Positions 34,201 to 43,542 of a DNA stretch of 64,000 nucleotides are shown here, piece after piece (within the stretch, counting starts at the first letter, position 1; the number at the start of each line of letters is the position of its first letter). Source of the DNA: Bradyrhizobium jicamae (GTDB lineage Bacteria; Pseudomonadota; Alphaproteobacteria; Rhizobiales; Xanthobacteraceae). Below the pieces are notes generated by a model, which saw only the letters and a program-made list of their open reading frames with translations, was not told the origin of the DNA and did no database searches. Where the stretch lies: assembly GCF_018130215.1 (NCBI RefSeq), contig NZ_JAFCKQ010000017.1, positions 62,001-126,000 of the forward strand, given 5' to 3'. A program made the position numbers and the translations under genes.

Positions 34201-34305
34201 TTCCCTGACTTCCTCGCCCACCATTGTTGGCTCGGTCCATTTTGTCTTGCGCATATCGGAAATAAAGACCACATTTTGCAAGTCTCTTTTCCAGATTGAG
34301 GAAAA

Positions 34306-35229
34306 ATGGACCGTCTGCTCCAGCTCGAGGTCTTCTCGAGAACGGCCGAGCTTGGCAGCCTCTCCAGGGCCGCCGAGAGATTGCGGATGTCGAATGCAGC
34401 CGCGAGCCGGCATTTGAGCGCGCTGGAAGAACGGCTGGCGGTCCGCCTGATCGAGCGCAACACGCGCCGGCAATGGCTGACGGAGGCAGGGCAGGAATTC
34501 CTTCAGCGCTGCAGCACGCTGCTCAACGAGCTCGCCGAAGCCGAGGACGCCGTGAGTGACCGCGCCTTGTCGCCGAACGGCATGCTGCGCGTCACCAGTT
34601 CGCTGTCATTTGCGATCATCTATCTGGCGCCAATGTTGCCCGCACTTCGCGCGCTCTATCCCAATCTGAGCGTCCAGATCATCGCCGCCAACCGCTATCC
34701 CGATTTCATCGAGGCCGGCATTGACGTCGCGATCCGCACAAGGGAACAGGAGCCGGACTCGAACATCATCGTCCGGCGCATTGGCCAGACCAGGCGCGTA
34801 CTCGCGGCGGCGCCGTCCTATCTGGCGAGCCACGGCCGGCCGGAACATCCCGCCGATCTCGCGCGCCACAATTTGCTGATCTACAACCTGGCGAACGATC
34901 CCTACTCGCTCCGGCTCAGCAAGGGTCAGGCCAAGCAGACAATCCGCATCACGCCTGCGCTCGACAGCAATGACGGCCAGGTGATACGCGGCGCGGCGTT
35001 GGGCGGGCTCGGCATCCTGATCCAGCCGCTCTATATCGTGCAGGACGACATTTCCGCCGGCAAGCTCGTGCCGGTTTTAATGGACTGGGCGCTGCCGCCG
35101 CTCACGATGAACATCGCCTACCAGAACCGCACGCGGCTCCCGGTGAAGATCAGGGTGTTCACCGATTTCCTGTTCAATCATATTCGCAGGAACTCCGATC
35201 CGGGAATCTGGATTGCGCCGAAGGAATAG
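34306..35229 (+). CDS. LysR-family transcriptional regulator
   Basis: A 307-residue LysR regulator. A winged helix lies at residues 5-62 with S-L-S-R-A-A-E-R-L and S-R-H-L-S-A-L-E; a substrate-binding domain with P-N-L-S-V-Q-I-I follows. It is divergent from the Dabb-reductase-YciI operon with a gap of about 105 bases, the usual arrangement for LysR control. The locus thus appears to have two regulators of different classes. The gap shows no obvious T-N11-A site that I can call with certainty. Confidence 0.9.
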   Translation: MDRLLQLEVFSRTAELGSLSRAAERLRMSNAAASRHLSALEERLAVRLIERNTRRQWLTEAGQEFLQRCSTLLNELAEAEDAVSDRALSPNGMLRVTSSLSFAIIYLAPMLPALRALYPNLSVQIIAANRYPDFIEAGIDVAIRTREQEPDSNIIVRRIGQTRRVLAAAPSYLASHGRPEHPADLARHNLLIYNLANDPYSLRLSKGQAKQTIRITPALDSNDGQVIRGAALGGLGILIQPLYIVQDDISAGKLVPVLMDWALPPLTMNIAYQNRTRLPVKIRVFTDFLFNHIRRNSDPGIWIAPKE

Positions 35230-35341
35230 ACTGCGGACGCTCGCACCGCTGCACATTCAGTTGCCTGAACGCGGCGGCCAAAGCCTTCGGCAAGTGCGGC
35301 ATCCTGCGATGATGTGCGCACCGGTTGCCATGGAGGCCGCT

Positions 35342-36592
35342 TCACCTCTGCGGCCGGATCTGCTCATACAGCACCCGCACGCGAATGGTGCCGTGAATGG
35401 CCCTCAGCTCGGCCAGCAGTTCCTCGCCCTCGCCGCCGACAACGTCGGTCTCGAGCACGACATAGCCGACTTCCGGATCGGTCTGCAGGTATTGCGCCAG
35501 GATGTTGATCCCGTGCCGGGAGACCGCGTCATTGACCTGACGCATCACGCCGGGAACGTTGCGGTGAACATGGATGAAGCGCGTGCCGGTCGGCCGCGCC
35601 GGCAATTGCACCTGCGGAAAATTGACCGCGCCCAAGGTCGAGCCGACATCGGAATAATCGATCAGCTTGCGGGCGACCTCGCCGCCGATGCGATCTTGCG
35701 CTTCCTCGGTCGAACCGCCGACATGCGGCGTGAGGATCACGTTGGACAGGCCCTGCAGCGGTGAAGCAAAGCGATCCTGGTTCGACGTCGGCTCGACCGG
35801 AAACACGTCGACCGCAGCACCTGCAAGCCGGCCGTCACGCAGGGCGCTTGCCAGCGCATCGAGATCGACCACGGTGCCGCGCGAATTATTGATCAAATAG
35901 GCCTCCGGCTTCATCAGCCGAAGCTGCGTCACGCCAATCATGTTGGCGGTGGCCGGCGTCTCCGGCACATGCAGTGAAACGACGTCGCTGGCCGCGAGCA
36001 AATCGTCCAGCGTCTCGACCGGCTCGGTGTTGCCGTGGCGCAATTTGTCTGTGTGATCGAAATAGATCACGCGCATGCCCATGGCTTCCGCGAGATTCGA
36101 CAGTTGCGAACCAATGTTGCCGTAACCGACGATGCCGAGCGTCTTGCCCCGCACCTCGCGGCTGCCCTCGGCGGACTTGTCCCAGCCGCCAGCATGAGCA
36201 GAGATCGAACGTGGAAATATCCGGCGAAACAGCATGACTATCTCGGCTATGGTCAATTCAGCCACGCTGCGGGTGTTGGAGTATGGGGCGTTGAATACGG
36301 GAATTCCGAAGCGTCGCGCGGCGTCAAGATCGACCTGATTGGTGCCGACGGAAAAGCAGCCAACCACCATTAGCCGGTCAGCGGCCTCCAGAAGCTCCGC
36401 GGTCAACTGCGTTCGCGAGCGGATTCCCAACATATGGACGCCGGAAAGTGCCTGCTTGAGTTCGCCGGGACCCAGCGCCTTGGGCAGACGTTGCAGCTCG
36501 GTATAGCCATTGGCCTCGAACATGCGTACCGCCGAATCGTTCACGCCCTCGAGCAGCAGCACGCGTATCTTGGTTTTGGGAAGGGACAACAT
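35342..36592 (-). CDS. serA: D-3-phosphoglycerate dehydrogenase
   Basis: A 416-residue enzyme, first step of serine synthesis. The 2-hydroxyacid dehydrogenase domain has the Rossmann motif G-I-V-G-Y-G-N-I-G, the catalytic R in N-N-S-R-G-T-V-V-D, E in the G-L-S-N-V region and H in T-P-H-V-G-G-S-T. The C-terminal about 75 residues form an ACT domain with F-I-H-V-H-R-N-V-P-G, as in E. coli-like SerA with serine feedback. The ATG at 36592 is preferred; the frame is open further upstream. It is convergent with the LysR gene. Confidence 0.9.
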   Translation of the reverse strand: MLSLPKTKIRVLLLEGVNDSAVRMFEANGYTELQRLPKALGPGELKQALSGVHMLGIRSRTQLTAELLEAADRLMVVGCFSVGTNQVDLDAARRFGIPVFNAPYSNTRSVAELTIAEIVMLFRRIFPRSISAHAGGWDKSAEGSREVRGKTLGIVGYGNIGSQLSNLAEAMGMRVIYFDHTDKLRHGNTEPVETLDDLLAASDVVSLHVPETPATANMIGVTQLRLMKPEAYLINNSRGTVVDLDALASALRDGRLAGAAVDVFPVEPTSNQDRFASPLQGLSNVILTPHVGGSTEEAQDRIGGEVARKLIDYSDVGSTLGAVNFPQVQLPARPTGTRFIHVHRNVPGVMRQVNDAVSRHGINILAQYLQTDPEVGYVVLETDVVGGEGEELLAELRAIHGTIRVRVLYEQIRPQR

Positions 36593-36788
36593 CGTCGAGA
36601 CTGGCCTTCGTCGTTCCAGGGTTCGCTCTCGCAAGAGCTACCATGGGCAACCTCGAACAGCCACGTGTTAATATGTGACAAGGCCCGGGCCATTGACCCG
36701 ACCGATTTGAACCGCCCGGCCACCTTCGACTAAGGCGCGAAGGCCGAGCGGCGTCCCGGCGGACCGGGCCTCCAACGGGAGGCCGGGC

Positions 36789-38213
36789 CTATCGTTCTCG
36801 CAACGATTCCTGCTTGTACCTCGCCAGCGGCGAGAGCAGGTAGCTGATGATCGTGCGTTTGCCGGTCCTGATCTCGACCGTCACTGCCATGCCGGGGCCG
36901 AGCTTGAGGATCTTGTCCTCGACCTGCATAAACGCGCGATCGAGCGAAATGCGCGCGGCATATTCGAGCTCCTGGCCCTTCGGCTCACTGCTGCTCTGCG
37001 ACTCGCCGGACGCCGGATTGTTCGACCCGCCCTGTTGCCTGTCACGTGTGATGGCATCCGTCGACACGCTGAGCACCTCCCCATGCAGCAGCCCATAGCG
37101 TGTGAAGTTGAAGGTATCGACCTTGATCTCCGCGTTTTGTCCCGGATGGACGAACCCGATGTCGCGGTTGGAAAGCATGGCCTCGATCTCGAGATGGCTC
37201 TCGCTCGGAACCACCACGGCCAGTGCCTGGGCCGGCGTCACCACGCCTCCCACCGTGTGCACGGCAAGTTGCTGCACGACGCCATCGACCGGTGCGGTCA
37301 ACTGCTGGAGTTTCGTGCGTTTCTCTGCCTTGATCACCTCCTGCTGGGCACTCGCAGCCTTCTGCTCGGCCTTCGACAGTGCGTCATAGATCGCACGACG
37401 ATACTCCGCAGCGGTCCTATCCCGGGTTTCCTTCAGAAGAGCGATGGCCGCATCGGCTTCGTGCAACCGGCTCTGCTGCAGGTTGAGATCCTGCTGGAGC
37501 CCGACCAGCTCCTGATACTCGGAGAGATAGACGACCTTCGAAGCAAGCGCCTTGTCGACCAGAGTCTTGCGAATGTCGACACGCTCCTGCAGCACAGGGA
37601 TTGTCGCCTGCAACTTCGCGACACTCGCCATCGTGGTCGCCCGCTCCGCCTCTTTCTGGCCCTGCTGGCGCTCGATCTCGGCGAGCTTCGCGTTCTGTTC
37701 GGCGCGCTGGCTGATCAAGAACTGACGATGCATCTCGATCTCCGCGGCGCTGGCGCTCTGCGGCGGCCGGAAGGCGGCAAGCGGCTCGTCCGCCAACGCC
37801 GCACGAAGTCGCGCGACGTCGAGCTCGGCAGCCAGATGGTCGCTCTTCTGCCGCTCCTGATCGGCCTCGGTCATCGTCGGGTCGAGCTCGATCAGGACGT
37901 CGCCGGCCTTCACGCTCTGTCCGTCGCGAACGTGGATCGCACGGACGACGCCTGTCTCGAACGGCTGGATCAACTTGGTGCGCCCACCCGGCACGACCTT
38001 TCCCGTTGCGGTGGCGACAATGTCGACGCTGCCGACTGACGCCCAAACCAGCGCCACGCAGAAGATCGCGATGATGCACGCAGCGATCGCGCGCCCGACT
38101 GGCGATGGCGGCCTCTCGGTGATCTCGAGCGCGGCCGGCAGGAACGCAATTTCCTGCGCGCGGCGACGCTCGGGCCGAGGAAATGGAACGATGTTTCGAC
38201 CAGGGGACGTCAT
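36789..38213 (-). CDS. HlyD-family membrane fusion protein of a type I secretion system
   Basis: A 474-residue adaptor. A membrane helix lies at about residues 40-60, followed by the biotinyl-lipoyl hairpin (G-R-T-K-L-I-Q-P-F-E-T-G-V-V-R), a long coiled coil to about 310 and a beta barrel (L-E-I-E-A-M-L-S-N-R-D-I-G-F-V). It bridges the ABC exporter and TolC. The start overlaps the ABC stop by four bases (ATGA). It fits a PrsE-like partner of the exporter. Confidence 0.9.
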   Translation of the reverse strand: MTSPGRNIVPFPRPERRRAQEIAFLPAALEITERPPSPVGRAIAACIIAIFCVALVWASVGSVDIVATATGKVVPGGRTKLIQPFETGVVRAIHVRDGQSVKAGDVLIELDPTMTEADQERQKSDHLAAELDVARLRAALADEPLAAFRPPQSASAAEIEMHRQFLISQRAEQNAKLAEIERQQGQKEAERATTMASVAKLQATIPVLQERVDIRKTLVDKALASKVVYLSEYQELVGLQQDLNLQQSRLHEADAAIALLKETRDRTAAEYRRAIYDALSKAEQKAASAQQEVIKAEKRTKLQQLTAPVDGVVQQLAVHTVGGVVTPAQALAVVVPSESHLEIEAMLSNRDIGFVHPGQNAEIKVDTFNFTRYGLLHGEVLSVSTDAITRDRQQGGSNNPASGESQSSSEPKGQELEYAARISLDRAFMQVEDKILKLGPGMAVTVEIRTGKRTIISYLLSPLARYKQESLRER

Positions 38214-40933
38214 GGATGATGGATACCGGCTTGCAGGTAGTGAAGGTTTGCGTAACGCCCGTTGGTGCGGATCAACTCCTCATGGCTGCCGTCCTCGACG
38301 ATGCGGCCATGCTCGATCGTAATGATCCGGTCGGCCTGGCGCACGGTCGAGAGCCGGTGAGCGATTACGAAGACGGTCCGGCCCGCGGAGATACGTTTCA
38401 TGTTCTGCTGGATGGCGCGCTCGCTTTCGTAGTCCAGGGCGCTGGTGGCCTCGTCGAAGATGAGAATGCGCGGATCGCTGACGAGCGCGCGAGCAATCGC
38501 AATACGCTGCCGCTGCCCGCCGGAAAGGCTGCTGCCGCGTTCACCCACGACTGTGTCATAGCCCTGGGGCAGCTCGAGAATGAAGTCATGGGCGCCGGCG
38601 AGCGTCGCCGCCTCGATGACCCGCTCCATCGACATGGCGGGATCGGCGAGCGCGATGTTCTCGCAAATCGAGCGATTGAAGAGCACGTTCTCCTGCAGCA
38701 CGACTCCGATCTGGCGTCGAAGCCACGTCAGATCCACCATCGCCAGGTCAACGCCGTCGACCAGCACACGTCCGCTCTCCGGCACGTAGAGGCGCTGTAT
38801 CAGCTTTGCGATGGTGCTCTTGCCCGAGCCCGAGGAGCCGACGATGCCGACGACCTGACCGGGCTCGACGCTGAACGATACGTCGTGCAGCACCTCGGGG
38901 CCGTCGATGCGGTAACGGAACTTCGCATGTTCGAACGTCACCTGCCCGCGGATGGGCGGAAGCGCGGCGCGAGCACGGCTGAAGCTTGGTTCGGGAATGG
39001 TGTTGAGGATGTCGCCGAGGCGATCAATCGACAGGCGGGCTTGATGGAAATCCTGCCAGATCTGCGCCAGCCGCAGCACCGGCGCGCTCACGCGCGCTGC
39101 CAGCATGTTGAACGCCACGAGCTCTCCGACCGTCAGGTCGCCGCCGATCACCAGCCTGGCGCCGAAATAGAGCGTTGCCGCGACGACCAGCTTGTTGATC
39201 ATCTGGACCGCCTGGCTTGCAGTGTTGTTCAAGCTGAGCACGCGAAAGCTGGCGTCGACGTAGGCCGCAAGTTGCTCCTCCCAGCGGAGCTGCATCTGCG
39301 GTTCGACAGCCATGGCCTTCAGCGTCTCGACGCCGGTCACGCTCTCGACCAGAAAAGCCTGGTTCTCGGAGCCGCGATTGAACTTCTCGTCAAGGCGGCG
39401 TCGAAACAGCGGCGCGGCGCCCGCGGAAATGCCGATATAGAACGGGAACGATGCCAGCACGATCACCGTCAGGGTCGTCGAATAGTAGAACATCACCGCC
39501 AGAAACACGACGGTGAACAGGAGATCGATGACAAGCGTGAGTGCCGAGCTCGTCAGGAACTGGCGGATATTCTCGAGCTCGCGCACGCGCGCAACCGAAT
39601 CGCCGACGCGGCGGGTTTGAAAATACGCGATCGGCAGCGCCATCAGGTGACGAAACAGCCGGGCGCCAAGCTCAACGTCGATACGGTTGGTGGTGTGCGC
39701 AAACACATAGACACGCAGCGTGCCGAGAACGGCTTCGAATACCGTCAGCACGACGAGACCCGTGACCAGGACATCGAGCGTGCTCATGCTTCGATGCACG
39801 AGCACCTTGTCGATCACCACCTGGAAAAACAGCGGGGAGATCAGGGCAAAGACCTGCAGGAAGAACGACGCGACCAGCACCTCACCGAGAAGTCGGTGAT
39901 ACTTGTGGACGGCACCGAGAAACCAGCTGATATCGAATCGACGTGACAGGTCGGTCAGCGCCGCCCGCCGCGCCATCAGGATGATGTCGCCGTTCCAGAT
40001 CGCCTCAAGTTCGGCTTGAGTCATCGTCTCGGGTTGCGGCGACAATGGGCGCTGAACGAGAAGCTTGTCGTCGATGACCTTGCCCAGAATCAGGAAACCA
40101 CCGTCGCGCAGCAGGGCAATTCCCGGCAACGGCGTTACCGCAAGCCTGTTCCAGTTCGACCGCTGCACCTGGGCCTTGAGCCCGAATTCCTTGGCGCAGC
40201 GCAGGATTTCGGTGGCGCCGACCCGCGCCGTGCCCAAGCGGTGCCGAATTTGACCGGGATCTGCCGCGATGCCGTGGCAGCGCAGCAATATGGCCGCGGC
40301 AATCAGCCCGGACTCGTCGCCACTCTCAGGTTGGGTGCTCGCCGCCTGGAATTCGGCGTTCGCCTGTGCCGCAGTATCGCTTCGACCGCCGACACCCGCG
40401 CGCGCCAGGAGATCGCGCATACGCATGACGTTATCGCGCACACGCATGAAATCGCGCACACGCATGAAGATGTCGCCGGCACGCCGCGCCAGATCATGCC
40501 CGTTGAAACCGAGGCCGGCGAGGAAATGAAGCGTCCGGCTTGCGAGATTCTGGGATCCGGCCAAGATCAGGCGGCCATCCCAGATTTCCTCGAATTCTGC
40601 CCGGGTCAGCGTTTTCGGATGCGACGCGGCCGGATGCAGCACGAGTGCCTCCGTGTTGTCGACCCTGCCGAGAAGCAGAAATCCGCCGTCACGGAGCGAG
40701 GCGATCCCGGGCAGCTGGATGCTCGCAAGCCGCGGCCAATGCGTCGTGTGCGACCGGACCTTGACCCCGAGTTCGCGGGCGCAGCGAAGCATCGTGCGGA
40801 TGCCGAATTCGGCGTTCCCAAATCGATCCCTGAGCTGGTCGGGCTCCGCGTTTACGCCATGGAGGCGCAGGAACAGAGCAAGGGCTCGAGGCCCGAGATC
40901 TGCGGCGTTGTCATTCCCGTACTGCATCGCCAT
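38210..40933 (-). CDS. Type I secretion ABC exporter with two C39-like domains
   Basis: A 907-residue exporter. Two C39 peptidase-like domains sit in tandem (residues 12-125 and 207-322); both lack the catalytic Cys, so they are recognition domains as in HlyB. The transmembrane domain spans about 335-620. The ATPase has Walker A G-S-S-G-S-G-K-S-T, signature L-S-G-G-Q and Walker B I-L-I-F-D-E-A-T. Normal family members have one N-terminal domain and about 700 residues. A linker between the copies contains M-R-V-R-D repeats encoded by an 18-base repeat. The secreted partner is probably the lyase-like protein encoded just upstream in the same direction. Confidence 0.93.
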   Translation of the reverse strand: MAMQYGNDNAADLGPRALALFLRLHGVNAEPDQLRDRFGNAEFGIRTMLRCARELGVKVRSHTTHWPRLASIQLPGIASLRDGGFLLLGRVDNTEALVLHPAASHPKTLTRAEFEEIWDGRLILAGSQNLASRTLHFLAGLGFNGHDLARRAGDIFMRVRDFMRVRDNVMRMRDLLARAGVGGRSDTAAQANAEFQAASTQPESGDESGLIAAAILLRCHGIAADPGQIRHRLGTARVGATEILRCAKEFGLKAQVQRSNWNRLAVTPLPGIALLRDGGFLILGKVIDDKLLVQRPLSPQPETMTQAELEAIWNGDIILMARRAALTDLSRRFDISWFLGAVHKYHRLLGEVLVASFFLQVFALISPLFFQVVIDKVLVHRSMSTLDVLVTGLVVLTVFEAVLGTLRVYVFAHTTNRIDVELGARLFRHLMALPIAYFQTRRVGDSVARVRELENIRQFLTSSALTLVIDLLFTVVFLAVMFYYSTTLTVIVLASFPFYIGISAGAAPLFRRRLDEKFNRGSENQAFLVESVTGVETLKAMAVEPQMQLRWEEQLAAYVDASFRVLSLNNTASQAVQMINKLVVAATLYFGARLVIGGDLTVGELVAFNMLAARVSAPVLRLAQIWQDFHQARLSIDRLGDILNTIPEPSFSRARAALPPIRGQVTFEHAKFRYRIDGPEVLHDVSFSVEPGQVVGIVGSSGSGKSTIAKLIQRLYVPESGRVLVDGVDLAMVDLTWLRRQIGVVLQENVLFNRSICENIALADPAMSMERVIEAATLAGAHDFILELPQGYDTVVGERGSSLSGGQRQRIAIARALVSDPRILIFDEATSALDYESERAIQQNMKRISAGRTVFVIAHRLSTVRQADRIITIEHGRIVEDGSHEELIRTNGRYANLHYLQAGIHHP
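40412..40468. repeat. Three copies of an 18-base repeat in the exporter linker
   Basis: Copies at 40412-40429, 40433-40450 and 40451-40468 are near-identical (unit ATCGCGCACACGCATGAA); a three-base GTT separates the first two. On the minus strand they encode the M-R-V-R-D repeats between the two C39-like domains. The tract is probably length-variable. Confidence 0.75.
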
Positions 40934-41043
40934 TCTGGCTTGTAACCTTTCGCGGCTACCTCGCCGCGTTGGACGTCCTTCTCATGCATTTCCTGAATCG
41001 ACATTCGGCACCCGGGCGGCAAGCGCCCGGATACCGACGCGGA

Positions 41044-43542
41044 TCAATGTTGCGGGCGGGTCAGGACCCCATCATGAGCGAAGCCTTCCCCATGCGAAAT
41101 CGCAGCTTCGATCTGACCATGATCGAGCCGACCGGTGTTGCTGGCCAGATGCTGGTTCAGCAGGGCAAAGCCATGGTTTACCAGGCTAGATGTCGCGCCT
41201 GGGGCGGTCGTGGGCGCAGGATCCGTCACGGTAATGGTCTGTGATGCGGAACTCGCAACGGTGCCGGTGACGGAATCCTTCCCGGTTGCGGTCAGGGTGA
41301 GCGTCGCGACCGGAGTGCCGGAGCCCCGGTAATACGAATGCAACGTCAGTCCGCTGTTGACCTCCGCGGCCGTCAAGGTGACGTTTGTTCCGCTGAACGT
41401 ACGACCATCGAGCTTATCGGTGATCGTTTCATAGCTCGGCAAGCCCTTGATGTTGACCGTTACCACATCGTGGGGATCCGTCGTTGACACGTGCGTCCCA
41501 AGGCCGACCGTGCCGCCTCCCTCGGTGACCGTGAGCGTCTTGTCCGCGATTGTAAGGACGGGGAGCGGCGAGGTAGGCGAAGTTGCGGAGGTCACGGAGA
41601 GTGCATTCGCCGCCATCAGCCCGGTCGATGTCTTCACCGCGAGCCCGGGGAATGTCTTCACCGCGCCCCAGAGGTGTGCCGGGGTACCCAACAAATCCTT
41701 GATGCTGGCACCGTTCGGCAGATTGACCCCGGTGATGGCGAGTGCCGAGGTGCTTTTGTCTGTCGATTTCACCGTGGTGCGGAAAGTGAGCACGTTGGTT
41801 CCGGAGCCGCCCACATAGGTAGCGGTACCGCCATCGTTCAGAGCCAGCGTCGGCGTGCCGGTCACCTTCATCGTCTCCCAGAACCTGAGAGCCAGCGTGA
41901 TGGTGTTTCCGACGACCTCAGTACCAGTCTTGGGCAACGCGGTGACACTCGCCACCGCCGGATCGGTCGGGTCGACCTTCAGACCGGTGAACGTCTTCAC
42001 CGCGCCCGACAGCTTTGCCGCAACGCCCGACGAATCCTTGATGCTGGCACCGCTCGGGAGATTGACCTTGGTGATGGCGAGCGCCGAGTGGGCGGTGTTG
42101 TTCGAGGCTATCGTTGTGCGGAAGGTCAGCGTGCCAGTCCCCGACCCGCTCAGATAGGTCGCGATGCCACCGTCGTTGAGCGACAGCGTCGGCTTGCCGG
42201 TCACCGTCACCGCCTTGTTGAATGCAAGAGTTAGCGTGACGGTGTTTCCGACGAGCGCTGTGCCGGTCCCGGGCACCGCAGTGGCCTTCGTCACCGCCGG
42301 CAGAGTCGTCGTCACCACCGGCGGCGGCTTCGTCACCACCGGCGGCGGCGTCGTCACCGGCGGCGGGGTCGTCGGGTCGATCTTCAGACCAGTGAACGTC
42401 TTCACCGCGCCCGACAGGCTTGCGGCGACACCAGAGAGATTCTTGATGCTGGTGCCGGTTGGGAGATTGACCCCGGTGATGGCGAGCGCCGAGGTGGCGG
42501 TGTTTGTCGAGGCCACAGTGGTGCGGAAGGTCAGCGAACTTGTCCCCGAACCGCTCACATAGGTAGCTGTGCTGCCGTCGTTCAGCTTCAGCGTCGGCGT
42601 GCCCGTCACTTTCACCGCCTCGTTGAAGGCGAGCGACAATGTGATCGTGCTACCGGCGGCCTCAGTGCCCGTTCCCGGAGAGGCCGTGGCTTTCGTCACC
42701 GCGGGCTGGATCGGTGCTGGCAGCGGGGTCGAAGACACGGGCGGAGTCGTTACCGGAGGAGTCGTTACCGGAGGGGTCGTTACCGGAGGTATTGGTTTAC
42801 TACCTACCCCCGTCCACCCGACCGCTGTCGAGCCAGTGACGAGCGTCAAATTGCGAAAGTCGGCTGTCACAGTCTGGTTAGGACCTGCGTTCCGATAGAG
42901 GCCTTCTTCCCAATAAGTGGAAGCCCCATAGCCCAGCGGGCCCGAATAGTTGACCACCTTGGTGCCGTTGACCGAGAGGCTCAGGTAGCCGGCGCTGGTA
43001 TTGCTGACATTGGCCTGGATATCGATGTTGTAATACTGTCCGGGCACAATCGGGTTCGGGTCCGTCCACAGCGTCAGCATATGGAGGTCAGGGGACCCGT
43101 TGCTGGGATTCCCGCCGGGGAGCGCATAGCGCGCGACAAGCTGCAGATGATTGCCGTCAAGTTGCATCGCGAATGGAGGCGAGGTATGCACACTGGACCC
43201 GAGAGCCGGATCGTCATTGTGCATTTCGCCAACAACGAACCAACTTGCCGTGTTCGTAAACGACCCGTCGGATCCATTCGGCTGGACCATGAATTGATAA
43301 TCGATACCGATGGGAGTTCCGGGCTTGATGAGCGGATCGGCGGCGACCTCGTCGCGATCCACCGATGACGAATCGAACCAGGCATAGTCACCGGGCTTAA
43401 GTTGGAATTGCAGCGTCTGGGCATCGGGGCTGCTCAGGCTGTAGCTCCTGCCTGCCCCCTGAACCTCGTAGGAATCACCACCGATGGTAAAGCGAGTTCG
43501 CGGAGAGGGCGTAAACGACGCAATCGTGCCGGTCGTATCCAA
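41044..43542 (-). CDS. Large secreted lyase-like protein with Big-like repeats
   Basis: An 832-residue protein without signal peptide. Residues 5-236 form a jelly-roll domain of the polysaccharide lyase (heparin lyase I-like) type with P-G-D-Y-A-W-F-D, S-P-P-F-A and L-G-Y-G motifs. A Pro/Thr linker (248-280) and three about 110-residue Big-like repeats (281-392, 415-526, 528-637) follow, then a cadherin-like region and a His/Gly-rich end. There are no RTX nonapeptides. The TTG at 43542 has a GGAGG site; no in-frame ATG exists. The exporter genes follow at once, so it is their likely substrate, as glycanases are of rhizobial PrsD-PrsE. Confidence 0.75.
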   Translation of the reverse strand: MDTTGTIASFTPSPRTRFTIGGDSYEVQGAGRSYSLSSPDAQTLQFQLKPGDYAWFDSSSVDRDEVAADPLIKPGTPIGIDYQFMVQPNGSDGSFTNTASWFVVGEMHNDDPALGSSVHTSPPFAMQLDGNHLQLVARYALPGGNPSNGSPDLHMLTLWTDPNPIVPGQYYNIDIQANVSNTSAGYLSLSVNGTKVVNYSGPLGYGASTYWEEGLYRNAGPNQTVTADFRNLTLVTGSTAVGWTGVGSKPIPPVTTPPVTTPPVTTPPVSSTPLPAPIQPAVTKATASPGTGTEAAGSTITLSLAFNEAVKVTGTPTLKLNDGSTATYVSGSGTSSLTFRTTVASTNTATSALAITGVNLPTGTSIKNLSGVAASLSGAVKTFTGLKIDPTTPPPVTTPPPVVTKPPPVVTTTLPAVTKATAVPGTGTALVGNTVTLTLAFNKAVTVTGKPTLSLNDGGIATYLSGSGTGTLTFRTTIASNNTAHSALAITKVNLPSGASIKDSSGVAAKLSGAVKTFTGLKVDPTDPAVASVTALPKTGTEVVGNTITLALRFWETMKVTGTPTLALNDGGTATYVGGSGTNVLTFRTTVKSTDKSTSALAITGVNLPNGASIKDLLGTPAHLWGAVKTFPGLAVKTSTGLMAANALSVTSATSPTSPLPVLTIADKTLTVTEGGGTVGLGTHVSTTDPHDVVTVNIKGLPSYETITDKLDGRTFSGTNVTLTAAEVNSGLTLHSYYRGSGTPVATLTLTATGKDSVTGTVASSASQTITVTDPAPTTAPGATSSLVNHGFALLNQHLASNTGRLDHGQIEAAISHGEGFAHDGVLTRPQH
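42740..42784. repeat. 15-base tandem repeat encoding the Pro/Thr linker
   Basis: Three near-identical 15-base units (GGAGGAGTCGTTACC type) encode the repeated Pro-Pro-Val-Thr-Thr of the linker after the lyase-like domain. Confidence 0.7.

Noticed and set aside
36768..36785. Terminator hairpin after the HlyD gene
   Set aside because: A 7-base GC stem is present but no T tract follows on the minus strand; support is too weak.
38183..39946. A 587-residue frame antisense to the type I exporter
   Set aside because: It lies fully inside a clear exporter gene and has no ribosome-binding site; it is a codon-bias shadow.
42740..42784. CRISPR-like repeat
   Set aside because: The 15-base units are tandem without spacers and lie in frame in a Pro/Thr linker.
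41044..43542. RTX toxin or adhesin
   Set aside because: No glycine-rich nonapeptide repeats were found. The N-terminal jelly roll fits a polysaccharide lyase-like protein better.
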